A stretch of 33,234 nt of DNA, from the NCBI GenBank assembly GCA_046757585.1, contig JBHHYR010000020.1, positions 1 to 33,234 of the forward strand, given 5' to 3'. Source of the DNA: JBHHYR01 sp046757585 (lineage in GTDB: Bacteria > Desulfobacterota > Binatia > HRBIN30). Positions 16,004 to 24,391 of the stretch are shown here, in pieces. The translations under genes and the position numbers were made by a program. The notes under the pieces were generated by a model. That model worked only from the letters and a program-made list of their open reading frames with translations. It did not search any database and was not told the DNA's origin. How positions within the stretch are numbered: the first letter of the stretch is position 1; every line of letters starts with the position of its first letter.

Positions 16004-17323
16004 CTACCCGGCTTGTTCCCGTGTGTACGCGGCGGGTTTGTCAGCCCGCAGCAGCCACTGAAAGTCAGCGTCGGGGCTCAGGTAACCGCAGCGATGGCAG
16101 GCGACCGAGTAGGGAGGCCGAGCCTCTCGTGGGAAATACATTCCATACTTTTCCAGGAGCCTGTGGTGCTCGCGCGCGACGGTCAGGAAATACTCGGTCG
16201 GCGGCACCTTGCCGGGTTCATAGAGGGAGCCCGGCGTGTTGCACCAGATGTGTGTGCGCGGCTGAATGCCGTTGTGCGCACACCACTCCAAACCAGTCAC
16301 CACGGAGTCGATCGCTTCGGCGTAGGTGGCAAAGCCGCCCGACACCATCTCCACGCCCACGACGAACTGGCAGAGCACCCTGCCGCGGCCAAACCGCTCG
16401 ACCGCCCGGCACAGTCTCTGCATCCACGCCGTACGTCCCACGTGGCGGTGCTTGCCCGGAACGATCTGCGGCCACAGCCGCGCCTCCCACACTTCCATGT
16501 TGAAGCACACTTCATCGACCCCTGCCTCTTGCAGACGTTCCTGCCCATCGTCGTCCAACGCGGTTGACATCACCTGCACCGCGACGTTGGCTCGAGTTTC
16601 GTACCTCACCCGACTGAGCCTCTGCACCACATCGGCGTAAATCCCAGCCTCCTTACTCTGGTCGCGCACCGTCCCGCCGGTCAGTGTGATATGACGAATC
16701 CCCGTCTCCTCCAGCGCGGCGGAGAAGCTCCGCGCGGCCGCTTCCCCCGACATGATCACATCGTGGTATCCGTCGCCCTTGGCGATGTTCTTCCCCACAG
16801 GGTTGAGACAGCAGAAGCGACAGATGTCTTCCGGCCGGTAGTGTGCGCAGAACCGGATGGGAAAGCCCAAGAGGCGGTCCGGGGAGGACAGGACGAAAAT
16901 GCTAGCCATCGGCCGGCCGTTCTCCAGGCGGCGGGAGAGCCACTCGGGTCTCTTTTCGAAGCGGAGCTCCGTCAAGGGCTCCTCTTCAGAAAAGAGCCAC
17001 AGGCTGCCGTCGTCGTGCTGGCGGATCTCGTACGGACTGGTATGGTGGCGGACGAAGTCATAGACGACTTTGGCCGTGATGCCTTCCGGGAACGTCATGC
17101 TGTGCGGCAGCCAGGCCCAGTTCTCACTCACCAGGTTGTTCTCGATCGCGCTATAGTCCTTGTGTACCTCTCTGTCCCACGGGAGGAACTCCGGGATGGC
17201 CCACCTGCCGATCTTGAGGGCCACTGGGGTAAATTTCACTCCCTCCCGCAGGACATCCGTTTTGATGACCACGGCACGCGGGACATCAGGAAACTCGTCG
17301 CACAGCTCGTCGACGCGCCGCAT
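16004..17323 (-). CDS. Radical SAM protein, CX8CX2C family (paralogue 2)
   Basis: 439 residues from ATG 17323, which has GGAGGTG seven bases upstream; a TTG at 17344 overlapping the upstream stop is less likely. It shares the family blocks: VIKTDVLREGVKF, IGRWAIPEF, SPYEIRQ, KRPEWLSRR, the cluster Cys159/Cys168/Cys171 with an extra Cys172, LTGGTVRDQSKEA and MEVWEARLWPQIVPGKHRHVGR. The C-terminus has CHRC. Compared with paralogue 1 it has more changes in the N-terminal domain (VHKDYSAIENN in place of the VHRKED block), so the substrates probably differ. It lies 77 bases upstream of paralogue 1 and 17 bases behind the PNPOx-fold gene, consistent with one transcript. Confidence 0.85.
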   Translation of the reverse strand: MRRVDELCDEFPDVPRAVVIKTDVLREGVKFTPVALKIGRWAIPEFLPWDREVHKDYSAIENNLVSENWAWLPHSMTFPEGITAKVVYDFVRHHTSPYEIRQHDDGSLWLFSEEEPLTELRFEKRPEWLSRRLENGRPMASIFVLSSPDRLLGFPIRFCAHYRPEDICRFCCLNPVGKNIAKGDGYHDVIMSGEAAARSFSAALEETGIRHITLTGGTVRDQSKEAGIYADVVQRLSRVRYETRANVAVQVMSTALDDDGQERLQEAGVDEVCFNMEVWEARLWPQIVPGKHRHVGRTAWMQRLCRAVERFGRGRVLCQFVVGVEMVSGGFATYAEAIDSVVTGLEWCAHNGIQPRTHIWCNTPGSLYEPGKVPPTEYFLTVAREHHRLLEKYGMYFPREARPPYSVACHRCGYLSPDADFQWLLRADKPAAYTREQAG

Positions 17324-17340
17324 CGTTTTCACCTCCACCC

Positions 17341-17739
17341 TCAAGCGGCGGGGAACCGGTAGGTCTCCTGCACATGGATCACCACAGCGTTGTTCGGATC
17401 GGGAAGATCGAGGCCTTGCCGTTGCTTCGCCTTCGCTAGCGCCCTGGTCGCTATCTTGCGGTACATCTCCCCCGCGCCCAGAAGCTCGGCTGTGCCCTTG
17501 AGCTGGAAGAAGCGGCCGTGGTCGCCATCGACGATGCTGACGGCAATCTGTGGGTTTGTTTTCAGATTCTCACGGGTGTGAATCGATCTGAAGTCACAAA
17601 ACGCGATCGTCTCATCGTCGAGCCACATAATGGACCCCTTAGGAGAAACGTTGGGGAGTCCGTCTCGGCTTGCTGTTGCCGCGTTGCAAAAGCGGACCCG
17701 GTCAATGAGATCCTTCATCTCCTGTGTCAGTCTAGCCAT
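17341..17739 (-). CDS. Pyridoxamine 5'-phosphate oxidase-fold flavin-binding protein
   Basis: 132 residues from ATG 17739, selected for the strong GGAGG six bases upstream; a longer in-frame reading to 17838 adds an Arg/Pro-rich stretch unlike the family. The split-barrel pattern is clear: AATASRDGLPNVSPKGSIMWLDDETIAF, then RSIHTRENLKTNPQIAVSIVDGDHGRFFQLKGTAELL. This matches small PNPOx-like proteins that bind FMN or F420. The fold is often a flavin reductase or redox partner rather than a true PdxH. Its place between a DUF1329 gene and a radical SAM gene suggests it might feed electrons to the latter, which is speculation. Confidence 0.83.
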   Translation of the reverse strand: MARLTQEMKDLIDRVRFCNAATASRDGLPNVSPKGSIMWLDDETIAFCDFRSIHTRENLKTNPQIAVSIVDGDHGRFFQLKGTAELLGAGEMYRKIATRALAKAKQRQGLDLPDPNNAVVIHVQETYRFPAA

Positions 17740-17834
17740 TCTGGCCCTCCTTTTTCGTCCGCCTGTGACGGAACTCGGTGGGGGGTGGTGTCGAAACGGC
17801 TCGCGCCGCGTAGTGGGCCCGCCTCCCTTCGGTT

Positions 17835-19157
17835 TCACTTGCCGAAGCGCAAGAGGTTTTGGTAGTCGAAGAGACTGGGACTGAGCTGGACCCTGTAGTC
17901 GAACGGAACGTCGTCGCTAGTCGGTTGCCCGGCAAGCGTGGCGCGCCGTTTCGGCAGGTTCTCCGCAATCACTACCGCAGCCGGATTGGTCGAGAAGTAT
18001 ATCTTGCCGTCGGGGGAGCTGTTCAGCGTGCGCGAGTTGAAGTACACGTTGAGCAGCTCGCCTTTCCAACCAAATTTTCTGTTCCAGGCGCCGTCGAATG
18101 TCTCTTTGTCGATGAGGAGCTGGATCCGGCCGTAGAGGTAGTACTTGTCCTTCGGCGTTCCCTCGATGATCCACATCTTCCGCTTGGCGAGGGCGAGGCT
18201 TACCGGTGCCCATGCGAGTCCCTTCCACTGCGAAACCTGATACCCGGCGTGTGGCACGTGTTTTCTCAACGCACGCCAGCCGCCTCCTGGCAGTGGCTGA
18301 AATGTCACTGCTCTGCGGAGACTATACGGGTCGACGAAACGTAGCATTTCCGTCTGTCCTGCCAGCTTCCAGGTAAAATCTTCAGGCTTTCCATCGAAGA
18401 AGGGCCCATCGTCCTGACTCATATCCGACCCCAGGAACCCGTCCGACCGGTTCGTGGGGCTCACCTGTCGCACCCGCCTGAGAGCAGGCACATACGCCCA
18501 TACCAAGTCGCGTCTCGGGCTGCGAAAACGCCAGACTAAGCTCGCGGTACCCTGCAGGTCCGCCGGCTTCACCGCCACAGCGAGAAACTGCTGTTGCAGG
18601 TTTTGCGGATTGGGATGGGGGGCAAGGGCACGGGGTTGGCCGTCGTAATAAAGGAACCGGGTATCCTCAACCGCCCGGCGATCAAGCCCTTTAGGGCTCA
18701 GCCACTCCAGGACACTCACATTGTGGCTGTTGCCGTTGTACCAGTACTGATAGTAGTAATTCCACAGGATCTTGATTGCAGCGCCGCCGTCCGCGGGATC
18801 AATGGCAGGGAAGGGCAGGCCGATGATGTAGGGCGGCTGGTGCGCGCTGGCCTTGTCAATGATGGTGCCGTGATCGTTGACGGTGAAGCGGCCCCGGTTT
18901 TCTTCCGTGCCACGGCGGAAATCCTGGCCCCACTGCTGAAGACCCTCGGGCCATGCCATGACCGGGTTGGCGTACTCCCCCTTCTTGTAATGCTCCAGGA
19001 TTTCTGGCGGCAAGAGGCCTTGTGCCTTCTGCCAGTTACGCGCATCCAGGACTTCGCCCGGCTCGAGGTTCCTCTGCGTATCGGCGCGGGCCGTGCCCAA
19101 CGTGGCTCCGGCAAGCAGGACGCCTGCCAGGATCATGCTGCGCAACAACGGTTTCAT
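17835..19157 (-). CDS. DUF1329 envelope protein
   Basis: A 440-residue protein with a signal peptide (MKPLLRSMILAGVLLAG, cut near ARA/DTQ at residue 25). It has the features of the DUF1329 family: NFWQ-like opening YKKGEYANPVMAWPEG, WNYYYQYWYNGNSHNVSVLEW, WAYVPALRRVRQVSPTNRSDGFLGSDMSQDD and a C-terminal KMWIIEGTPKDKYYLYGR. Family members are periplasmic or outer-membrane-associated with a LolA/LolB-like barrel, and recur next to MMPL/RND exporters where they may carry lipid. Its ATG overlaps the stop of the radical SAM gene upstream (ATGA at 19157-19154), so the two are translationally coupled, an uncommon pairing of a cytoplasmic radical enzyme with an envelope protein. Confidence 0.88.
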   Translation of the reverse strand: MKPLLRSMILAGVLLAGATLGTARADTQRNLEPGEVLDARNWQKAQGLLPPEILEHYKKGEYANPVMAWPEGLQQWGQDFRRGTEENRGRFTVNDHGTIIDKASAHQPPYIIGLPFPAIDPADGGAAIKILWNYYYQYWYNGNSHNVSVLEWLSPKGLDRRAVEDTRFLYYDGQPRALAPHPNPQNLQQQFLAVAVKPADLQGTASLVWRFRSPRRDLVWAYVPALRRVRQVSPTNRSDGFLGSDMSQDDGPFFDGKPEDFTWKLAGQTEMLRFVDPYSLRRAVTFQPLPGGGWRALRKHVPHAGYQVSQWKGLAWAPVSLALAKRKMWIIEGTPKDKYYLYGRIQLLIDKETFDGAWNRKFGWKGELLNVYFNSRTLNSSPDGKIYFSTNPAAVVIAENLPKRRATLAGQPTSDDVPFDYRVQLSPSLFDYQNLLRFGK

Positions 19158-20473
19158 ACGGCCCTCTCTTCCCCGCGGCGGTCAACCTGGGCGCTGTGTC
19201 GGCTGGCCTGCATGAGGTCCGACTCGATGCTCACTACGCGGCACTTGCGGCAAGTGCTCTGCGGCAACGGAACCCGATGCTTCCGGTATAAGTCGCGTTG
19301 CATTTGTGAGATTTCGAGGAAGTACTCCGTAGGTGGTGTTGCCGAGGTCTCCCAGGGAGAACCCGGGGCAGGGGTCCAGAAGGTAAAGCGCGGCAGGACG
19401 CCGTGCTCCAGGAAAAACGTGAGGTAGGTCTCCATGGATTTCACGGCGTCGCCAAGCGCAGGGAACCCATGCGGCGGGACGGTCTCGCAGCCCGCCACCA
19501 CCGTGGTGGTGGCCTTCCAGGGACCGAAGATCCTTGCCGCGCGCACCACCGCCGCGATCCACTCGTCTCGCCCAACGTGCTCCGCCTTTCCCGGCGCGAT
19601 GATGGGGAAGAGTTTTTCCTCCCACACCTCCAGCGGGTGGCACAAGGTGATCTTCCCTTGCCCGGCGTCGTGCAGACGCCTCTGGTCGTCCTCTGCCAGG
19701 GCCTGCGGAATGACGTGCCAGGGGCGGTCGTCGTTGCCGAGCTGTCGCATCATTTGACCGAGGAACTGGACGTAGAGATCTGCCTCTCTCTTCCGGTCGA
19801 GGAGTCCGCCTCCGGTCAGGTTGAAATGGGCAACGGGCTGCTCGCTCGTGACTGCCTCGTACGTCTCGACGACCCGCTGCACGGTGGGTTTGAGGATCCG
19901 ATCAATCCCCAGCTCACGCGCGTGGTCGACCGCGGGCACGATGCAGCAAAACACGCACTGCTGCTGCGTCTTGAAGTACTGGCAGTAGCTCAGTAAGGTG
20001 ACGGCGAAGATGCAGTTGCGGCCGGCCGAGGAGACCACCTTGCACATCAGCGTGCCGTCTGCCGTCCGCCGCGTGAACCACTGCGGGCGCGGCTCGAAGT
20101 ACACTTCCTCGATTGCCTCCCCATCGCGGTACAGCATGTAGCGCGCATCCCCATCCAGGATTCTGATCTCATACGGACTCTCCGCGGCGAGCTTGAGGAT
20201 GGTCGTGGTCCCGTCACGCAGCTGGAACAGGGCCGGGATCAGCATCCAACCCTCCGCCACCTCCACCTTGTCGTCGAGCTGGTCGTGGTCCCAGTCAAAG
20301 ATCATGTGCGTATGGGGAATCGCCCAGCGACCGATGAGGTTCAGGTCGGGAGTCCAGGCGATCCCTTCACGGAAGGCATCGGTCTTGATGATGGCCGAGC
20401 GCGGCATGTCAGCAAACTTCTCCTCGAGCTCGGCAATGCGAGCCAGGCCCCTCTGGCCGTTGTGGGTGGACAT
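19154..20473 (-). CDS. Radical SAM protein, CX8CX2C family (paralogue 3)
   Basis: 439 residues from ATG 20473, with AAAGGAGGAG just upstream. The family blocks are IIKTDAFREGI, IGRWAIPHTHMIFDWDHD, SPYEIRILDGD, EPRPQWFTRRTADGTLMCKV, the cluster Cys164/Cys173/Cys176 plus Cys177, LTGGGLLDRKREAD and LEVWEEKLFPIIAPGKAEHVGRDEW. A C-terminal CRKC pair is present. It is most like paralogue 1, notably in the shared IFDWDHD/IFEWDHD segment and FTRRT block, so these two probably arose by a more recent duplication. It is translationally coupled to the DUF1329 gene. It is the first radical SAM gene of the central block and follows the epimerase-like gene by 36 bases. Confidence 0.86.
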   Translation of the reverse strand: MSTHNGQRGLARIAELEEKFADMPRSAIIKTDAFREGIAWTPDLNLIGRWAIPHTHMIFDWDHDQLDDKVEVAEGWMLIPALFQLRDGTTTILKLAAESPYEIRILDGDARYMLYRDGEAIEEVYFEPRPQWFTRRTADGTLMCKVVSSAGRNCIFAVTLLSYCQYFKTQQQCVFCCIVPAVDHARELGIDRILKPTVQRVVETYEAVTSEQPVAHFNLTGGGLLDRKREADLYVQFLGQMMRQLGNDDRPWHVIPQALAEDDQRRLHDAGQGKITLCHPLEVWEEKLFPIIAPGKAEHVGRDEWIAAVVRAARIFGPWKATTTVVAGCETVPPHGFPALGDAVKSMETYLTFFLEHGVLPRFTFWTPAPGSPWETSATPPTEYFLEISQMQRDLYRKHRVPLPQSTCRKCRVVSIESDLMQASRHSAQVDRRGEERAV

Positions 20474-20509
20474 CGCTCCTCCTTTCCGCGCGGACGGGGT
20501 AGAAGCTGC

Positions 20510-21529
20510 TTAGACGGCTTTCACCGCTTCGAGGCTCCTCCGGTGCGTGATGTAACCGTTGTCCCGGAACCAGCGTACCGTGTCGATGATCGTCTCCTTC
20601 ATGTCACGGAACGTGAGGCCCAACTCGCGCACTGCCTTCTCGTTGCTGTAATGGTACGTGAGATCCGCCATCCGAGCGCGCGAGAGACTCACGATCGGAC
20701 GCCGGTGCGTGATGTGCTTGGAGATCAAAGGAGCGACGAGGCCCATCGGGTAGAGCAGCTGGTGCGGAAGGCGTACCGCCGGGGGGGACAGCCCAGTGAC
20801 CTCCGCGATCAACCGAAAGAAGTCGCGAAAGCGGAGGTTGACGTTGCCGATGATGTACCGCTCGCCGACCTTTCCCTTTTCTGCCGCCAGAATGAGGCCC
20901 TTGGCGGCGTCGCGCGCGTCAATGAAGTTCAGACCTCCAGCCGGATAGCCGGGGACGCGACGGTTGAGGTAGGCGACGAGGAGCTGACCAGAGGGGGAGG
21001 GAATCGGGTCGTGTGGTCCAGTGAGGAACGTAAGCGCTACGTTTAGAGCCGGGCAGCCCCGCAGCGCCATCTTGAGCATCTCGACATACCCCAAGAAAAG
21101 CGAGATCTCCGCATGATTCGCGATGTGCAGCAAGTTGGCGATGGAATCCTCGTGCAAGAGTTCCCCGTTGCGGCTACAGCCAACGGAGGTGACGCCGTTG
21201 ACATGGATGAACCGCTCGACCCCGGCTGTGGCGCTGGCCTCCATGAACCACCGCTGCCCAAGTACGTTGGCCTCGTAGAGGTCCTGAACGCGCTGAGACC
21301 AGAACAGCGCCCCAACGCTGAACACCCACTGGCAACCTTGTACCGCCTCTTGCAACGAGCGGCGGTCACGAAGGTCACCCGTCACGATCTCCAGATGGTC
21401 GAGCTGATTGATCAGCCGCCTGTTGCTGCTCCGGCGCGCCATCGCCCGTACCGTGTGGCCTTGGGCGAGCAGCTCCTCGACCAGGGAGTATCCAAGCAGC
21501 CCCGTCGAACCTGTCACCAGCGCTCGCAT
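20510..21529 (-). CDS. NAD-dependent epimerase/dehydratase-like extended SDR with altered active site
   Basis: A 339-residue extended SDR. It opens with ALVTGSTGLLGYSLVEELLAQGHTV (the GxxGxxG dinucleotide site at residues 7-13), then GDLRDRRSLQEAVQGCQWVFSVGA and NVLGQRWFMEAS, as in dihydroflavonol-reductase/3beta-HSD-like proteins. The usual catalytic YxxxK is not in register: the segment reads FLGYVEMLKMAL, which puts Tyr five residues before Lys, with Val at the expected Tyr position. The C-terminal half (INFIDARD-like NFIDARDAAKG, then GERYIIGN) is normal. It may still use the Tyr with a shifted helix, or may be a binding protein. Position beside radical SAM 3 suggests action on the same small molecule. 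Confidence 0.82.
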   Translation of the reverse strand: MRALVTGSTGLLGYSLVEELLAQGHTVRAMARRSSNRRLINQLDHLEIVTGDLRDRRSLQEAVQGCQWVFSVGALFWSQRVQDLYEANVLGQRWFMEASATAGVERFIHVNGVTSVGCSRNGELLHEDSIANLLHIANHAEISLFLGYVEMLKMALRGCPALNVALTFLTGPHDPIPSPSGQLLVAYLNRRVPGYPAGGLNFIDARDAAKGLILAAEKGKVGERYIIGNVNLRFRDFFRLIAEVTGLSPPAVRLPHQLLYPMGLVAPLISKHITHRRPIVSLSRARMADLTYHYSNEKAVRELGLTFRDMKETIIDTVRWFRDNGYITHRRSLEAVKAV

Positions 21530-21681
21530 GTGCGTGTTGGCCTTCTGACAAGCACGATCATCAGCGAAATTAGATGACCTTCATCACGAATCCACATGAG
21601 CTTCGTCCTGCCGGCCGGGTTGCGCCCGGAACCAGTCCGTATGCGATCTGCGTTTACCGTCATTGCCTGGGCCGTCGCACG

Positions 21682-22482
21682 TCAGAACTGACCGACACTG
21701 GCAAGCACCGTGTTGAGCGGGGCGTTGGCGCTGAAGCCCCCGTCAATCGCGAACACCGCGCCGGTGACGAAGGCCGCGTCGTCCGAGGCCAGGAACACTG
21801 CCGCCCGGGCGATGTCCTCGGGGTGACCCAAACCCGTGAGATGCGCCCGTTCCACGTTGTGCAACACTTCCTTCGGAACGAGATCGGACCACATCACCTC
21901 CGTAATTCCCGTGCGCACGACCCCCGGGCAGATGACGTTCACCCGGATTTTTTGCGGCGCGTACTCCACGGCCAGTGCCCGGGTGAGCGCCAGGATCGCG
22001 CCCTTGCTGGCCGTGTAGGCATCTTGTCCGATGTGGCCGAGCAGCGCGGTTACTGAGGCGGTGTTGACGACTGCCCCACCGCCCCTCTCCGCGATTGCGG
22101 GAAGCGCCGCTTTGCAGCACTGAAAGACGCTTTTCAAGTTGACCCGCAAGATGAAATCCCAGTCCGCCTCCTCGATGTTGGTGATCATTCCGTCCTGGCC
22201 GAGCGGGGCAATCCCCGCATTGTTGTAGAGGATGTCCAGCCGCCCGTAGGTACGCAGCGCCGTTTCGACCACATCCCTCGCGACCGCTGCATCGCTGAGG
22301 TCCCCCTGGACGAACGCCGCGTTCCCGCCGTGCGCCTTGATTTCCTGCACCACCGCCTTGCCGTCGGCATTGATGTCTGCCGCGACGACGCGGGCACCCT
22401 CCGCTGCAAACAGCCGGGCTGCCGCCCGGCCAATGCCCGATGCGGCACCGGTGATGATCGCCACCTTCTTATCCAGCTTCAT
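21682..22482 (-). CDS. Short-chain dehydrogenase/reductase (classical SDR)
   Basis: 266 residues from ATG 22482 (MKLDKKVAIITGAASGIG); the frame extends upstream to 22593 but only with Arg-rich sequence overlapping the neighbouring gene. The cofactor loop TGAASGIG, ADIN after the second strand (NAD preference), NNAG, NTASVTALLG with the catalytic Ser, and YTASK with Tyr and Lys are all intact. The C-terminus reads AIDGGFSANAP. The start overlaps the stop of the upstream gene as ATGA (22482-22479), so the two products are made together. It probably oxidises or reduces a secondary alcohol/ketone on the substrate handled by that partner. Confidence 0.9.
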   Translation of the reverse strand: MKLDKKVAIITGAASGIGRAAARLFAAEGARVVAADINADGKAVVQEIKAHGGNAAFVQGDLSDAAVARDVVETALRTYGRLDILYNNAGIAPLGQDGMITNIEEADWDFILRVNLKSVFQCCKAALPAIAERGGGAVVNTASVTALLGHIGQDAYTASKGAILALTRALAVEYAPQKIRVNVICPGVVRTGITEVMWSDLVPKEVLHNVERAHLTGLGHPEDIARAAVFLASDDAAFVTGAVFAIDGGFSANAPLNTVLASVGQF

Positions 22483-23450
22483 TGCCGTCCTTTCCGCTGC
22501 TCGCGATGGGGCGTGGCAAAGTACTCGATCCACGCGAAGCGCCGTCGCGTTCGCGTGGGGCCGTCGGCACCCACGACTTCCCCGTGGGCCCACTGCATGA
22601 ACCCTTTAATCTGCGCCACGCGAGCGGTGGTGGTGAAGCGGTAGTGCTCCGTGCCCAACGTGATTGCCGCGCCCGTCGGAAAGCCATCAGCGCTACGCCC
22701 CATTGCGATCTCGGCACCGCCGACATGCCGCACCATCCCGTTGCGCACCAGGAACCCAACCGAGAATTCGCCCGTGCCGTCGACGGCCACGCCATACTCG
22801 CGCCCGCCGTCGTCGAACTCGTTGACGAACACCACCCAGTATTCTTCCAGCAGTCTGTAAATCTTGCTCTGCGTCCAGCCCACGCCAGGCGGGCCCCAGG
22901 CGATGTCCATGCCGCCGAAACCGCGCACCAGTCGGCCTTGCAGGACTCCCTCCACCGCACAGAACTCCGACGCATACAACCCGTCTTCGAGCTCGCCCGG
23001 GCAGAAGTACTCCATCGCCGGGCCGAGCGCGTTGAAGTGAAGCTCGACCTCTCCGCCAGCCTCGATATGGTGGTAGCGCTGCGGCTCGATGTCGACGGCG
23101 AAAGGGAGGCTACCTTTGGACGGGTACGAGCTGACACGCACGCGGCCAGTGTCAGGCTCGATGTCGTGCACGAGGATACCCAGGTAGAGGTTGTCGTAGA
23201 GACGTGGGGAGTCACGCCCGGTACCCCCTTCAATCTTCGACACCACGGCCAGCGTCGACGCCTCGACCTTGAATTCACGCGTGATCGCGTATTGCTGTCC
23301 GGACTCGTCAGCGACACACGACCACACCCACGTTGATTGATGCGTCAAGCCGTGCGGGCGGTAGGTGCGGTGGTACGTCTCCGGTCCAGGGGTGAAGGCG
23401 CGCACGATGGTCCGCGCGCCCCACCGTTGGTCGACCGCGTCGCGGCTCAC
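22479..23450 (-). CDS. Unrecognised protein, probably rich in beta strand, possibly lipocalin-like
   Basis: 323 residues starting at a GTG (23450) that overlaps the phosphorylase stop as GTGA. I do not recognise the family with confidence. The sequence alternates short hydrophobic strands and turns with many aromatic residues (THQSTWVWSCVADESG, DNLYLGILVHDIEP, EEYWVVFVNEFDDGG, EHYRFTTTARVAQIKGFMQWAHGEV), which suggests two consecutive beta barrels. AttH/CrtC-like hydratases of carotenoid and terpenoid metabolism, and other double-lipocalin proteins, have this look. No signal peptide is visible, so it is probably cytoplasmic. Coupling to an SDR on one side and the phosphorylase on the other suggests a small hydrophobic ligand, but no function is claimed. 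Confidence 0.75.
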   Translation of the reverse strand: MSRDAVDQRWGARTIVRAFTPGPETYHRTYRPHGLTHQSTWVWSCVADESGQQYAITREFKVEASTLAVVSKIEGGTGRDSPRLYDNLYLGILVHDIEPDTGRVRVSSYPSKGSLPFAVDIEPQRYHHIEAGGEVELHFNALGPAMEYFCPGELEDGLYASEFCAVEGVLQGRLVRGFGGMDIAWGPPGVGWTQSKIYRLLEEYWVVFVNEFDDGGREYGVAVDGTGEFSVGFLVRNGMVRHVGGAEIAMGRSADGFPTGAAITLGTEHYRFTTTARVAQIKGFMQWAHGEVVGADGPTRTRRRFAWIEYFATPHREQRKGRQ

Positions 23451-24352
23451 AGCTCACCACCGGGGACGTACCGTCCGAGCAGCGGTGCCAGCGTGTGACG
23501 CGTGGCCGGTGGGATGGCTGCCGGGTCAGTCACAATGCTCGCAGCGAGGGCATTCGCGCACGGGCAACGGCGCGGCGGCCGCAGCGACGGCAGTGCGGTG
23601 CGGATGACGGCGATGGCATTGGCGAGGTTGCGGCGCATGACGTCCTGCACGGTCCCGATGTTCACTTCTGGTTCGCTCACTCGCCAGCAATCGTAGTCCG
23701 TCACCAGTGCCAGGGTCGCGAAACACATCTCCGCCTCACGCGCGAGTTTCGCTTCGGGGAGATTCGTCATGCCAATGATGTCCATCCCCCATTGGCGATA
23801 AACGTGGGATTCGGCGCGCGTCGAGAACTGCGGCCCTTCCATGCACAGGTACGTGCCGCCCCGCCGAACCGGAAGACCTTGCGACTGTGCGGCGCCGTAG
23901 AGGACCTTGCCGAGTGCCTGGCAGGTTGGGTCGGCAAAACTCACATGCGCGACGACGCCGTCGTCGAAAAAGCTGCTCGGTCGGCCCGCCGTTCGATCGA
24001 AGAACTGCTCCGGGAGCACAATCATCCCCGGGGGAATCTCTTCCCGCAGGCTTCCCACACTGGACACCGAGATGAGCCACTCGACGCCCAGCACTTTCAG
24101 CGCGAAGATGTTGGCCCGGAAGTTCAGCTGTGACGGGCTGATGCGATGCCCAGGCCCGTGACGGGACACAAAGGCGACGCGCACCCCATCGAGCGTGCCG
24201 CACACAACGGTGTCCGAGGGGCGGCCAAACGGGGTGTCGATGCGTTGCCGGTCGATCCCGGTCATTCCCTCGATGGCCTGTAGACCGGTGCCGCCAATGA
24301 TGCCTACGACCGGACCACGCGTGCCCCTTGTACTTGCCCTACTGGTTTTCAT
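23447..24352 (-). CDS. mtnP: S-methyl-5'-thioadenosine/5'-deoxyadenosine phosphorylase
   Basis: 301 residues from ATG 24352, which has GGAG five bases upstream; a GTG at 24367 is possible. It belongs to the trimeric purine nucleoside phosphorylase/MTAP family. Visible landmarks are VGIIGGTGL (phosphate loop), TPFGRPSD, SRHGPGHRISPSQLNFRANI, SVGSLREEIPPGMIVLPEQFFDRT (the MTAP signature), YLCMEGPQFSTRAE and IGMTNLPEAKLAREAEMCFATLALVTDYDCW. The Asp in TDYDCW favours adenine-type substrates. The reaction is MTA or 5'-deoxyadenosine plus phosphate to adenine plus the 5-(methylthio- or deoxy-)ribose 1-phosphate. Apt, an aldolase-SDR fusion and an LsrF-like thiolase lie upstream on the same strand, and four radical SAM genes nearby would supply 5'-deoxyadenosine. 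Confidence 0.9.
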   Translation of the reverse strand: MKTSRASTRGTRGPVVGIIGGTGLQAIEGMTGIDRQRIDTPFGRPSDTVVCGTLDGVRVAFVSRHGPGHRISPSQLNFRANIFALKVLGVEWLISVSSVGSLREEIPPGMIVLPEQFFDRTAGRPSSFFDDGVVAHVSFADPTCQALGKVLYGAAQSQGLPVRRGGTYLCMEGPQFSTRAESHVYRQWGMDIIGMTNLPEAKLAREAEMCFATLALVTDYDCWRVSEPEVNIGTVQDVMRRNLANAIAVIRTALPSLRPPRRCPCANALAASIVTDPAAIPPATRHTLAPLLGRYVPGGEL

Positions 24353-24391
24353 TTGCTCTCCGGTCACACGGGCGACTGACCACCAGCCGGC

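Noticed and set aside
14622..20473. Radical SAM genes as part of a RiPP (modified peptide) cluster
   Set aside because: No short precursor-peptide gene, leader-binding RRE domain, SPASM domain or peptidase is seen near them; the surrounding small reading frames are shadows of larger genes.
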